Part shown: one piece after another, positions 26,014 through 34,644 of the stretch | Position numbering within the stretch: the stretch's first letter is position 1 | Layout: each line of letters starts with the position of its first letter | Source of the DNA: Cryptosporangium minutisporangium | GTDB lineage: Bacteria > Actinomycetota > Actinomycetes > Mycobacteriales > Cryptosporangiaceae | Direction: 5' to 3' | NCBI RefSeq assembly: GCF_039536245.1 | Contig: NZ_BAAAYN010000044.1 | Span: forward strand, 1 to 64,000 | DNA length: 64,000 nucleotides | Program-made: the position numbers and the translations under genes | Notes under the pieces: model-generated | What the model saw: the letters and a program-made list of their open reading frames with translations, nothing else | What the model was told of the DNA's origin: nothing | Database searches by the model: none

Positions 26014-26522
26014 TGCCAGAAGTCGTACTCGCGGTCGCCCGGTTCGGCTTTCTCGCGCTGCTCTGGGTGTTCGTGTTCGCCGTCGTCGGAGTGATCCGTC
26101 GCGACCTGACCGGGGCTCGCCAGCCCCGGCTGGTCGCGACGCCCCGTGGCGTGCCGCTGGCGCCGCCCGGGCGTCCGGCGAAGGCGAAGCGCGGGCTCTT
26201 CGGTAGCGGCGGCAGCGGCGGTGGCGCGGGTATGCCCCGGACGCTGGTGGTGACCGAAGGCGCGCTGGCCGGGACGCGAATCACGCTAAGTGATTTGCCG
26301 ATCACACTCGGACGTGCGGATGACTCGACGTTGGTGATCAACGACGACTATGCGTCAGCGCAGCATGCACGTCTGGTGCCGCGTGCGGGAGAGTGGCTGA
26401 TCGAAGACCTGGGGTCCACCAACGGCACGTATCTTGGCCAGACCAAGATTTCCGGCCCGACCCCTGTCCCCCTGGGCGCGCCGATCCGGATTGGGCGCAC
26501 GTCGATCGAGTTGCGCTCATGA
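26013..26522 (+). CDS. fhaB: FHA-domain protein FhaB (FipA)
   Basis: A 169-residue protein with one N-terminal membrane segment (about 4-28, VVLAVARFGFLALLWVFVFAVVGVI) and a C-terminal FHA domain (about 95-165; ITLGRADDSTLVI, YASAQHARLV, DLGSTNGTYL). The start codon overlaps the fhaA stop as TGATG, so translation is coupled. In mycobacteria the counterpart binds the kinase-phosphorylated partners and helps septal assembly under stress. The Gly/Ser-rich linker between membrane segment and FHA domain is flexible. Confidence 0.95.
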   Translation: MPEVVLAVARFGFLALLWVFVFAVVGVIRRDLTGARQPRLVATPRGVPLAPPGRPAKAKRGLFGSGGSGGGAGMPRTLVVTEGALAGTRITLSDLPITLGRADDSTLVINDDYASAQHARLVPRAGEWLIEDLGSTNGTYLGQTKISGPTPVPLGAPIRIGRTSIELRS

Positions 26523-26577
26523 GCCAGCGAAGCGAGCGAAGCATGCAGTTTTGGCACCTCCTTGGTGAGGATCGCGA

Positions 26578-28035
26578 ATGAGCCTCACGCTGCGCTACGC
26601 GGCAAAGTCCGACCGAGGTCTCATCCGGGAAGGGAACGAAGACTCGGTCTACGCCGGCCCGCGGCTGCTGGCGGTCGCCGACGGTATGGGTGGCATGGCC
26701 GCTGGTGAAGTGGCGTCGAACATCGTCGTCCGGGCGCTGGAGCCGTTGGACGAAGACGTCTCGTCGAGCGACCTGGTCGACGCTCTCCGGGCCGCGATCG
26801 GGCACGCGAACCAGCAACTGCGCGACGCGGTGGACGCCAATCCGGCCCTGGAGGGCATGGGAACCACGCTCACCGCGCTGCTGTTCAGCGGGTCCCGGCT
26901 CGCGCTGGCGCACGTCGGTGACTCCCGGGCGTACGTGCTGCGCAACAACGAGCTGCACCAGATCACCCGCGACGACACCTACGTCCAGATGCTCGTCGAC
27001 GAGGGCCGGATCACCGCCGACGAGGCGAACACCCACCCGCAGCGGTCGCTACTCACCCGCGCGCTGGACGGTCGGGAGGTCGAGCCGGAGTTCTCCGTCC
27101 GGGAGGCCCGGCCGGGCGACCGTTACCTGCTCTGCAGTGACGGTCTCTCCAGCGTCGTCTCGATGGAGACGATCGCGGACGCGATGCGGATCGACGATCC
27201 GGCGCAGGTGGCGAACCGGTTGATCCAGCTCGCGCTGCGAGGTGGCGGGCCGGACAACATCACGGTGATCGTCGCGGACATCCTCGACGACCGGCTGGCC
27301 GACAACGCACCGGTCGTCGGCGGCGCCGCCGCCCGTGACCGCACCACGTCGGCGACCGCCGACACCGCGGCGGGCCGAGCCGCGCTGGCGACTCCACCGC
27401 GGCCGGCGACGCTCGACGACGACTACGGCGTCGAGGACGAGCCGGAGCCGGACGAACGCGGCGGGAAGCATCGCCGCCGAACCACGGCGTTGCTGACGGT
27501 GCTGGCACTAGCAGCGCTCGCCGCGGGCGGATACGCCGCCTGGCACTACACCCAGCAGCAGTACTACGTAGGAACCACCGAAGCCGGACACGTTGCGATA
27601 TACCGCGGCGTGTCCGGCTCTCTTGCAGGCCTGGAGTTCTCCACGCTGCAGTCCGACACGGACCTTCGCGTCAACGACCTGCAGCAGGTCGCTCGCGAGT
27701 CGGTGCAGCAGACCATTCCGGCCGAGAACCGTCAGGACGCGTACACGATCGTGGACAACCTCCGGCAGGACAAGCTCCTCCCGTGGTGCCACGGTGACGT
27801 CACCGCGAATCCCTCGCCCTCCGCGTCGACGTCACCCGGCGCCACGCCGACGGGCACTCCCTCGGCAACCCCGAGCGTGAGCGCCAGCCCCAGCGGCACG
27901 CCCGGCGCGACCCCGTCGGGCAGCGCCTCGGCTTCTCCGAGCGGCGCCACCCCCTCCGCCTCGCGGCCGGCCGGGAAGGTGCTGCCCGCCAACGACGTCG
28001 ACAAGCCCGGCGTGAACTGTCGGGAGGTCCGGTGA
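26578..28035 (+). CDS. pstP: PP2C-type Ser/Thr phosphatase PstP
   Basis: Removes phosphate from PknB and its substrates. The 485-residue protein has a PP2C domain at about 1-240 with the metal-binding motifs GLIREGNEDS, VADGMGGMAAGE, AHVGDSRAYVL, LLCSDGLSS and GGPDNITVIV. An acidic/Ala-rich linker follows, then one membrane segment (about 305-325) and an extracellular part that ends in a Ser/Pro/Thr-rich repeat-like tail (SPSASTSPGATPTGTPSATPS). The tail is longer than in mycobacterial PstP. The gene follows fhaB by 55 bases and overlaps rodA by four bases (GTGA). Confidence 0.95.
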   Translation: MSLTLRYAAKSDRGLIREGNEDSVYAGPRLLAVADGMGGMAAGEVASNIVVRALEPLDEDVSSSDLVDALRAAIGHANQQLRDAVDANPALEGMGTTLTALLFSGSRLALAHVGDSRAYVLRNNELHQITRDDTYVQMLVDEGRITADEANTHPQRSLLTRALDGREVEPEFSVREARPGDRYLLCSDGLSSVVSMETIADAMRIDDPAQVANRLIQLALRGGGPDNITVIVADILDDRLADNAPVVGGAAARDRTTSATADTAAGRAALATPPRPATLDDDYGVEDEPEPDERGGKHRRRTTALLTVLALAALAAGGYAAWHYTQQQYYVGTTEAGHVAIYRGVSGSLAGLEFSTLQSDTDLRVNDLQQVARESVQQTIPAENRQDAYTIVDNLRQDKLLPWCHGDVTANPSPSASTSPGATPTGTPSATPSVSASPSGTPGATPSGSASASPSGATPSASRPAGKVLPANDVDKPGVNCREVR

Positions 28036-29513
28036 CGGCTTCGGCCGCTCCCCGCCCCGCCGGCGGCGCCGAACCCGCTCTCACCAGTGTGATCGGGCGG
28101 CCGGACCGTCCCCTGGCCAACAACCAGCGCAACACCGAGCTGTTCCTGCTGATCCTTTCGCTGGTCGTGGTGACCGGCATGTCGGTCGCGGTCCAGGGCT
28201 CCGTGCTGGGAGAGATCAACCTCGGCGCACTCGCGCTCCCCGCATTGCTCGCGCTGCTGTTCTTCGGCGCTCACGTGGCCGTGCGGTTCCTGGCGCCCTA
28301 CGCCGATCCGCTGCTGCTGCCCGCCGTGGCCACGATCAACGGCCTCAGCGTCGTCTTCATCCGGCGCCTCGACCTCGGCCGACTCACCCCGGACGAGCGG
28401 CTTGCCGCCGGCGTCCTCGGCGGCGAGGGCAGTGAGGCGCTGAAGCAGTACATCTGGGCGACCGTGGCGATCCTCGGCTTCGTCGGACTGCTCTGGCTGG
28501 TCCGAGACCACCGCTCACTCGCTCGCTTCGGCTACATCGCGCTCTTCACCGGCCTGGTGCTGGTGATGCTGCCCGCAGTGCTGCCGTCGTCGTTGAGCGA
28601 GATCAACGGCGCGAAGCTGTGGATCATCATCCCGGGTATCGGCCAGATCCAGCCCGGTGAGTTCGCCAAGATCGCGCTGCTGCTGTACTTCGCGCGCAGC
28701 CTGGTGGACAACCGGGAGTTCCTGCAGATCGTCGGCAAATACCAGACGCTGAAGGCCACCCCGGGCTTCCTCTTCCGTGCGTACGCCCCGATCATCGGTG
28801 CCTGGCTGGTCAGCCTCGGCGTCTTGGTGTTCGAGAAGGACCTCGGATCGTCGCTGCTGTACTTCGGCCTGTTCCTTGTGATGATGTACATCGCCACCAA
28901 CAGCGCGCGCTGGCTCGTGATCGGGCTCTTGCTGTTCATGGCGGGCGCGTACTCGGCGTTCCTGGTGGTGAGCCGGGTCCAGCTGCGGGTCAACATCTGG
29001 CTGCACCCGTTCGACGACCCGTTCGACGCCGGCTACCAGATCGTCCAATCGCTCCTGGCGCTGGGCAGCGGCGGACTGTTCGGCGCCGGACCGGGTGCCG
29101 GGTCGCCGAACCTGCTCAGCCTCTACGCCAGCACCGACTTCGTGATCGCCGCGATCGGCGAGGAGATCGGCCTGTTCGGCCTGACCGCGTTGCTCATGCT
29201 CTACACGCTGATCGCCGCCCGGGGCATCCGAGCAGGCTTGGACGTCCGGGACTCGTACGGCAAGCTGCTCGCCGGCGGGTTGGCGTTCTCGATCAGCTTG
29301 CAGGTGTTCGTCATCGTGGGCGGCGTGACCAAGCTGATCCCGCTGACCGGTCTGACGACGCCGTTCCTGTCCTACGGCGGCTCTTCGCTGATCGCCAACT
29401 GGTTGATCATCGGCTTGCTGATCCGGATCTCGGATGCGGGGCGCCGTCCAGCGAAGGTGAAGGCGCCACCGCTGCAACTGCGGGACGCGCCGACCGAGGT
29501 GGTCAAGCTGTGA
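28032..29513 (+). CDS. rodA: SEDS-family peptidoglycan polymerase RodA/FtsW
   Basis: A 493-residue SEDS protein with about ten membrane segments, which polymerises lipid II. Conserved motifs are LWIIIPGIGQIQPGEFAKIALLLYFA, the loop NIWLHPFDDPFDAGYQIVQSLLALGSGGLFGAGPG (in parts) and TPFLSYGGSSLIANW. GTG at 28032 overlaps the pstP stop. With the transpeptidase PbpA encoded next it forms the elongation-type polymerase pair. Whether it acts at the pole or the septum cannot be told from sequence; operon position matches the mycobacterial RodA locus. Confidence 0.93.
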   Translation: MTASAAPRPAGGAEPALTSVIGRPDRPLANNQRNTELFLLILSLVVVTGMSVAVQGSVLGEINLGALALPALLALLFFGAHVAVRFLAPYADPLLLPAVATINGLSVVFIRRLDLGRLTPDERLAAGVLGGEGSEALKQYIWATVAILGFVGLLWLVRDHRSLARFGYIALFTGLVLVMLPAVLPSSLSEINGAKLWIIIPGIGQIQPGEFAKIALLLYFARSLVDNREFLQIVGKYQTLKATPGFLFRAYAPIIGAWLVSLGVLVFEKDLGSSLLYFGLFLVMMYIATNSARWLVIGLLLFMAGAYSAFLVVSRVQLRVNIWLHPFDDPFDAGYQIVQSLLALGSGGLFGAGPGAGSPNLLSLYASTDFVIAAIGEEIGLFGLTALLMLYTLIAARGIRAGLDVRDSYGKLLAGGLAFSISLQVFVIVGGVTKLIPLTGLTTPFLSYGGSSLIANWLIIGLLIRISDAGRRPAKVKAPPLQLRDAPTEVVKL

Positions 29514-29553
29514 GCAGTCCGTCCACGACGGGTCGACCGGAGGTGCCGAACCG

Positions 29554-31002
29554 ATGAACGCTCCGCTTCGACGCGTAGCGATCGCGGTGTTCGTGCTCTT
29601 CGCGCTGCTCTTCGTCAACCTGAACTACGTCCAGGTGGTCAAGGGTGACGACTACCGCACGAGCGACCTGAACGAGCGGGTCCGGATCTCCAGCTACGAA
29701 CGGCCGCGCGGGCTGATCATGGTGGAGGACCAGGCGATCGCCCAGTCCGTCGAGACCGACGGCCGCTACAAGTACCAGCGCAAGTACCCGCAGGGTGAGC
29801 TGTACTCCCACGTCACCGGCTACCAGTCGATGATTTACAGCAACAGCGAGCTCGAGGCCGCGGCGAACGAGGACCTTTCGGGAGAGTCCGACAAGCTCTT
29901 CGTGCGCCGGATCACCGACATGATCACCGGCAAGAAGAGCAAGGGCGCCAACGTCATCCTGACGCTGGACAAGGAAGTCCAGGCGGCGACCGCGGACGCG
30001 CTGGAAGGGGAGAAGGGCGCCGCGATCGCGCTCGATCCGAAGAGCGGGGAGATCCTGTCACTGGTCTCCAACCCGGCCTACGACCCCAACCCGTTCGCGT
30101 CGCACACCGATCAGCCCCAGAAGGACGCCTGGAAGCAGCTCAACGGCGACAGCGTCAACAAGCCGCTGCTCAACCGGGCACTGCGCCAGACCTACCCGCC
30201 GGGATCGACGTTCAAGGTGGTCATCGCGTCGGCGCTGGTCGACGAGGGGTACACGGCCGAGACCGAGGTCGACGCGCCGCTCCGGTACACCGCGCCGCAG
30301 ACGACCAAGCACATCGAGAACTACAACGGATCGGCCTGCGGCGACGGGTCGGTGACGCTCGAGTACGCGCTCCAGCAGTCGTGCAACACGGTCTTCTCCC
30401 AGCTCGGGGTCGAGAAGCTCGGCGCCGAGAAGATCAAGGAGAAGGCCGGGGAGTTCGGGTTCGGCGAGAAGATGAAGGTCCCGACCGACGTCGCGGCCAG
30501 CGAGACCGGTGAGATTCCGGACCCGCCGGCGGAAGCCCAGTCGAGCATCGGCCAGCGTGACGTCCGGATGACGCCGCTGGAGGGTGCGATGATCGCGGCC
30601 GCAGTCGCCAACGACGGCAAGCTCATGACGCCGTACTTGGTGAAGAAGGTCGAATCGGCCGACTACACGACGCTCTCGACGACGCGGGACAAGACGCTCT
30701 CGACGCCGCTGACCGAATCCGGCGCCGAAGAAGTGCAGAAGATGATGCGGGCCGTCGTCGAGAACGGCACCGGTACCCGGGCACAGGTCGACGGGGCGGA
30801 GATCGGCGGCAAGACCGGTACCGCCGAGGACGGCAACGAGCGGCAGGACCACGCGTGGTTCATCGGCTATGCGATCGTCGACGGCGAACCAGTCGCGGCG
30901 GTGGCCGTGGTCCTCGAGAACGCCGGCACGTCGAGCAGCAACTCTGCGGCGATAGCCGGAACCATTATGAAGTCGATCATCGAACAGCGAGCGAACCGAT
31001 GA
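29554..31002 (+). CDS. pbpA: Class B penicillin-binding protein PbpA
   Basis: A 482-residue transpeptidase with an N-terminal anchor (about 7-28), a PBP dimerisation region, and a transpeptidase domain. The catalytic motifs are PGSTFK with Ser218 and Lys221, SCN at 276-278 and KTGTAED starting at 420. It crosslinks peptidoglycan made by RodA. It begins at ATG 29554 after GGAGGTG; between rodA and this start are 40 bases without a good alternative. In mycobacteria PbpA is phosphorylated by PknB and acts in division. It is followed by pknB after 46 bases. Confidence 0.95.
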   Translation: MNAPLRRVAIAVFVLFALLFVNLNYVQVVKGDDYRTSDLNERVRISSYERPRGLIMVEDQAIAQSVETDGRYKYQRKYPQGELYSHVTGYQSMIYSNSELEAAANEDLSGESDKLFVRRITDMITGKKSKGANVILTLDKEVQAATADALEGEKGAAIALDPKSGEILSLVSNPAYDPNPFASHTDQPQKDAWKQLNGDSVNKPLLNRALRQTYPPGSTFKVVIASALVDEGYTAETEVDAPLRYTAPQTTKHIENYNGSACGDGSVTLEYALQQSCNTVFSQLGVEKLGAEKIKEKAGEFGFGEKMKVPTDVAASETGEIPDPPAEAQSSIGQRDVRMTPLEGAMIAAAVANDGKLMTPYLVKKVESADYTTLSTTRDKTLSTPLTESGAEEVQKMMRAVVENGTGTRAQVDGAEIGGKTGTAEDGNERQDHAWFIGYAIVDGEPVAAVAVVLENAGTSSSNSAAIAGTIMKSIIEQRANR

Positions 31003-31048
31003 TCCGCAGCGAGGGCCCGACAGGGCCCGCGATACCGAGGACTAGGCG

Positions 31049-32878
31049 ATGACGGACGCCCGCCTGTTTGGCGGCAGGTACGAGATCGGCAACGTGCTGG
31101 GCTACGGCGGAATGGCCGAAGTCCACATGGGGCGCGACCACCGGCTCGGCCGGGACGTCGCGATCAAGGTTCTGCGGTCCGACCTTGCCCGAGACCCCGG
31201 CTTCCAGGCCCGGTTCCGCCGGGAGGCGCAGAACGCAGCGGCGCTGAACCATCCGGCGATCGTGTCGGTCTACGACACCGGTGAGGGCAACTCCGGGCGG
31301 GACGGCGTTCCACTGCCGTTCATCGTCATGGAGTACGTCGAAGGCCTCACGCTCAAGGAGGTGTTGGGCGCCGAAGGGCACCTGATGCCCCAGCGTGCCC
31401 TGGAGATCGTCGCGGACGTGTGTGCCGCGCTCGACTTCAGCCACCGGCACAACATCATCCACCGGGACATCAAGCCCGGAAACGTGATGCTGACCCCGCA
31501 GGGCGCGGTCAAAGTCATGGACTTCGGCATCGCCAGGGCCATCACCAGCGCGTCGTCGCAGATGACGGCGACGTCGGCCGTGATCGGCACCGCTCAGTAC
31601 CTCTCGCCGGAGCAGGCCCGCGGCGAGACCGTGGACGCCCGCTCGGACGTGTACTCCACCGGTTGCCTGCTCTACGAACTCCTGGTCGGCGAGCCCCCGT
31701 TCACGGGTGACAACCCGGTGTCGGTCGCCTACCAGCACGTCCGCGAAGACCCGATACCGCCGAGCCAGCGGAACCCGGAGGTCAGCGCGACGATCGACTC
31801 GATCGTCTTGAAGGCGATGGCGAAGAACCCGGCGGCTCGTTACCAGAGCGCCGGAGAGATGCGTGCCGACCTGCTCCGGGCCGCCGCTGGGCGTCCGGTC
31901 GCAGCAACGCCGGTGATGGGGAGCAACGAGCGGACCGCGGTGCTCGGCGGCGGCGCGGCCACCCGGGTCGTGCCTGGTGCCGCGGCCGGCGGCGGGTACC
32001 CGACGACGACCGGTGGAGCCGTTCCGGACAGCGCCGCCGGGAAGCGGCGCAGTGCGACGATCGCGGTCGGCATCCTGGCGGTAGTGGCGCTCGTCGCTGT
32101 GGTCGCTTTCGCCGCCAGCCAATTCGGGGGCGGCGGCGGCAAGAACGTGACGGTGGAGAACGTCGTCGGCACGCTCGAAGCGTTGGCACGGAAGAACTTG
32201 GAGGCCCAGAACCTCGAGGTCCAGTCCAAGACGGTCCGGAGCACCGCCGAGCAGAAGGGCAAGGTCGTCGAGCAGACCCCGGCCGGCGGCGCGACTGCCA
32301 AGGAAGGCGACACGGTCGTCATCTCGGTCGGTGGCGGGCCGGAGGAGGTGACCGTACCGGACCTGACCCAGACGAACGAGGACGGCGCCCGCGTCCGCCT
32401 CGAGCAGCTCAAGCTGGAGATGAAGGTCGAGGACGACGAGGACAGCGACGCCCCGGAGGGCAGCGTCACCAGGCAGAACCCGAAAGCGGGCTCGAAGGTG
32501 CCGCAGGGGACCGAGGTCACCGTTTACGTGTCGAAGGCCAATCGGGTGCTGGTGCCGGACGTGAAGGGCCTGACGTACGCCGAGGCCAAGAGCAAGCTCG
32601 AGCAAGCAGGCTTCCGGGTGCGTAGGCAGGAGACGGCGTCTGACCAGGCGGCGGACACCGTGATCAGCCAGTCGCCGGGACAGGCCACCCCGCAGAGCCG
32701 CGGCACGACGATCACGCTGACGGTGTCCACCGGCCCGGCGTCGGAGTCTCCCGACCCTTCCCCGACAACGAGCGACGATCCGGATCCGACTGAGCCGACC
32801 GAGCCGACCGAGAGCACGGACACCACTGGTACCCCGGGAGCTACGCCACAGCGGGGAACCAACTCGCTGGTGCGCTGA
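31049..32878 (+). CDS. pknB: PASTA-domain Ser/Thr protein kinase PknB
   Basis: A 609-residue transmembrane kinase. The cytoplasmic kinase domain (about 10-275) has VAIKVLR with Lys40, HRDIKPGN with Asp140, DFG at 158-160, the activation-loop residues Thr173 and Thr175 in QMTATS, and SPEQA. A membrane segment lies at about 335-355. The outside part contains three PASTA repeats (about 360-565), ending in a Ser/Pro/Asp-rich tail. It senses peptidoglycan fragments and phosphorylates division and cell-wall proteins. Only one kinase is in this operon, whereas mycobacteria have both PknA and PknB here. A strong terminator follows 8 bases beyond the stop. Confidence 0.96.
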   Translation: MTDARLFGGRYEIGNVLGYGGMAEVHMGRDHRLGRDVAIKVLRSDLARDPGFQARFRREAQNAAALNHPAIVSVYDTGEGNSGRDGVPLPFIVMEYVEGLTLKEVLGAEGHLMPQRALEIVADVCAALDFSHRHNIIHRDIKPGNVMLTPQGAVKVMDFGIARAITSASSQMTATSAVIGTAQYLSPEQARGETVDARSDVYSTGCLLYELLVGEPPFTGDNPVSVAYQHVREDPIPPSQRNPEVSATIDSIVLKAMAKNPAARYQSAGEMRADLLRAAAGRPVAATPVMGSNERTAVLGGGAATRVVPGAAAGGGYPTTTGGAVPDSAAGKRRSATIAVGILAVVALVAVVAFAASQFGGGGGKNVTVENVVGTLEALARKNLEAQNLEVQSKTVRSTAEQKGKVVEQTPAGGATAKEGDTVVISVGGGPEEVTVPDLTQTNEDGARVRLEQLKLEMKVEDDEDSDAPEGSVTRQNPKAGSKVPQGTEVTVYVSKANRVLVPDVKGLTYAEAKSKLEQAGFRVRRQETASDQAADTVISQSPGQATPQSRGTTITLTVSTGPASESPDPSPTTSDDPDPTEPTEPTESTDTTGTPGATPQRGTNSLVR

Positions 32879-32885
32879 CGCGACG

Positions 32886-32919
32886 ACGAAGGGCCCGACC
32901 GAGAGGTCGGGCCCTTCGT
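32886..32919. terminator. Bidirectional terminator between pknB and trpG/pabA
   Basis: A perfect 15-bp stem (32886-32900 with 32905-32919) with a GAGA tetraloop sits between two convergent genes and can end both transcripts. Confidence 0.9.
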
Positions 32920-32935
32920 CCGTTCCAGGCCGTGT

Positions 32936-33601
32936 TCAGGCGTAGGCGGCGAGCCGGCGCTCCTCGACCTGCTCGACCAGAGGGGTGGACCGGTCGACGG
33001 CCGCGGGGTCTCCACAGGCGCCGAGCCAGTTCGCCAGCATGCGGTGGCCACCTTGGGTGAGCACCGACTCGGGGTGGAACTGCACACCCTCGATAGCCAG
33101 TTCCCGGTGACGCATCGCCATCACCACACCCGAGGGCGTGCGTCCGGTGATCTCGATCTCGGCCGGCAGCGTGTCCTCCACGACGGCCAGCGAGTGGTAG
33201 CGGGTAGCGGTGAACGGGTCCGGGAGCCCGGCCAGGACGCCCACGTCGTCGTGGTGGACCTCGCTGGTCTTTCCGTGCAGGAGTTCCGGCGCACGGTTCA
33301 CGGTGGCCCCGTAGGCCACGCCGATCGCCTGGTGCCCGAGGCAGACCCCGAACAGCGGTACCTGGCCGGCCAGGTGCTCGACCATCGGGATGCACACGCC
33401 GGCGTCCTCCGGTGCGCCCGGGCCGGGCGAGAGCAGCACCCCGTCGACCGGGGCGCCGTCGACGTCACCGGCGAGCACCTCGGCGGGTTGCACCGCGTCG
33501 TTGCGTCGGACGACGCACTCGGCACCGAGCTGGCCCAGGTACTGCACCAGGTTGTAGACGAACGAGTCGTAGTTGTCGACGACCAGGATGCGCACGCTCA
33601 C
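32936..33601 (-). CDS. Glutamine amidotransferase, anthranilate/aminodeoxychorismate synthase component II
   Basis: A 221-residue class I glutamine amidotransferase that supplies ammonia for anthranilate (TrpG) or 4-amino-4-deoxychorismate (PabA). It has VVDNYDSFVYNLVQYLG, SPGPGAPEDAG, the nucleophile loop GVCLGHQAIG and the HPESVLTQGG catalytic His-Glu. GTG at 33601 gives the compact start MSVRILVVDNYDSF; an upstream GTG at 33640 would add an unconserved stretch. Its position next to pknB matches other actinobacteria. The choice between trpG and pabA cannot be made because no synthase component I is nearby. Confidence 0.92.
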   Translation of the reverse strand: MSVRILVVDNYDSFVYNLVQYLGQLGAECVVRRNDAVQPAEVLAGDVDGAPVDGVLLSPGPGAPEDAGVCIPMVEHLAGQVPLFGVCLGHQAIGVAYGATVNRAPELLHGKTSEVHHDDVGVLAGLPDPFTATRYHSLAVVEDTLPAEIEITGRTPSGVVMAMRHRELAIEGVQFHPESVLTQGGHRMLANWLGACGDPAAVDRSTPLVEQVEERRLAAYA

Positions 33602-33632
33602 CCGTCGATTGTGACACCTGGAGGACAAGCCT

Positions 33633-33875
33633 TTAACCACCCGCGGTCGTGGGGGCCTCGCTGGCGGGGGGACTCGCGGGGTTGCTCTCGTCGACGGTGT
33701 CGCTGCCGCCGGTGGTGGTGCCGTCGACGGTTACGTCCCCGAACGGGAGCAACGGCTCTGCCCAGGGGAAGATCTTGAACCAGAGCAGCCAGCCCACCGC
33801 ACCGACCAAGACGAGCGCGCAGAGCGACTTGAGCGCCACGTTGCCGGGTAGGCGGTCCCAGATCCAGCCGTACAC
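33633..33875 (-). CDS. Small single-TM protein of the sortase cluster
   Basis: An 80-residue protein with a short N-terminal stretch, one membrane segment (about 15-35; VALKSLCALVLVGAVGWLLWF), and an acidic/Thr-rich extracellular tail. It lies between the sortase gene and trpG/pabA on the same strand, 25 bases beyond the sortase stop. Homologues are encoded at this spot in many actinobacteria, with no known function. Being linked to sortase E, it may help sorting, but that is inference. Confidence 0.75.
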   Translation of the reverse strand: MYGWIWDRLPGNVALKSLCALVLVGAVGWLLWFKIFPWAEPLLPFGDVTVDGTTTGGSDTVDESNPASPPASEAPTTAGG

Positions 33876-33900
33876 GCCGAGCGTCCTTCCTACTGCCTGC

Positions 33901-34644
33901 CTACTGCACCTCGGCCGGGCGTCCGGCCGACTGCGGTTGGGACTTGGTCTGCTTCGCCCAGACGATCAGCCGCTCGTAGTTGTCCAACTTCGGGTTGCAG
34001 GTCGTCAGCGTCAGCATCTTCTCGGTGGGTTCCTGCCCGGGGTTCTCCGGGTTCGCAGCGACCACCGACACCTGCGTGGGCAGCGTGATGAAGTTCTTCG
34101 TCACCGTGTACACGTACCAGTCGGTCTGGGTCTCGACGACGATCGTGTCACCGGTCTTCAGCTTGTCCAGGTCCCAGAACATCGCCTTGAGTCGGTGACC
34201 GGCGACGGCGAAGTTGCCGGGTTCGTTCGGCATCTGGCTGTCCGGGTAGTGGCCGGGGGCCAGCTCGATGTCGTCGGGTTCGACGCCCTCGACGACCACC
34301 CACTTCTGGTCGAACTTCGGGATGTAGAGCCGCGCGATGCCTTCGCCGGGGAGTGGTTCGGCGGGCTGCCCGGACGAGGTCGGCGGCGGCGCGGCGGCCC
34401 ACTGCTGGTCGAGCTGGGCGTTGAGCCGGTCCCGTTCGGCGTTGACCTGATACGCCTTGCCGTAGACCTCGTAGCAGGCAAACAGGATCACGATGAGCCC
34501 GAACGTGATCAGGATCTCGCCGAAGGTCCGGATCGAGCTGCGGATCAGCGATTCGGGTTCGTTGCGTGCGTCAACCCGGTGGGACCGTCGTACGCCGGCA
34601 ACGTGACGACCTGGGGTTCGCCGACCGTATACCCCAGGTTCCAT
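33901..34644 (-). CDS. Class E sortase
   Basis: A membrane-anchored cysteine transpeptidase that joins LPXTG-like (in class E usually LAXTG) proteins to the wall. It has one membrane segment (RTFGEILITFGLIVILFACYEVYG), a Pro-rich linker, and the catalytic domain with NFAVAGHRL (His), TTCNPKLDNYERLIV (Cys and Arg). ATG at 34644 is the nearest standard start but overlaps the DUF881 gene by 100 bases. A CTG at 34548 would overlap the DUF881 stop by CTGA and give a protein that starts right before the membrane segment (LIRSSIRTFGE), as most relatives do. I keep the ATG but regard the CTG as plausible. Confidence 0.9.
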   Translation of the reverse strand: MEPGVYGRRTPGRHVAGVRRSHRVDARNEPESLIRSSIRTFGEILITFGLIVILFACYEVYGKAYQVNAERDRLNAQLDQQWAAAPPPTSSGQPAEPLPGEGIARLYIPKFDQKWVVVEGVEPDDIELAPGHYPDSQMPNEPGNFAVAGHRLKAMFWDLDKLKTGDTIVVETQTDWYVYTVTKNFITLPTQVSVVAANPENPGQEPTEKMLTLTTCNPKLDNYERLIVWAKQTKSQPQSAGRPAEVQ

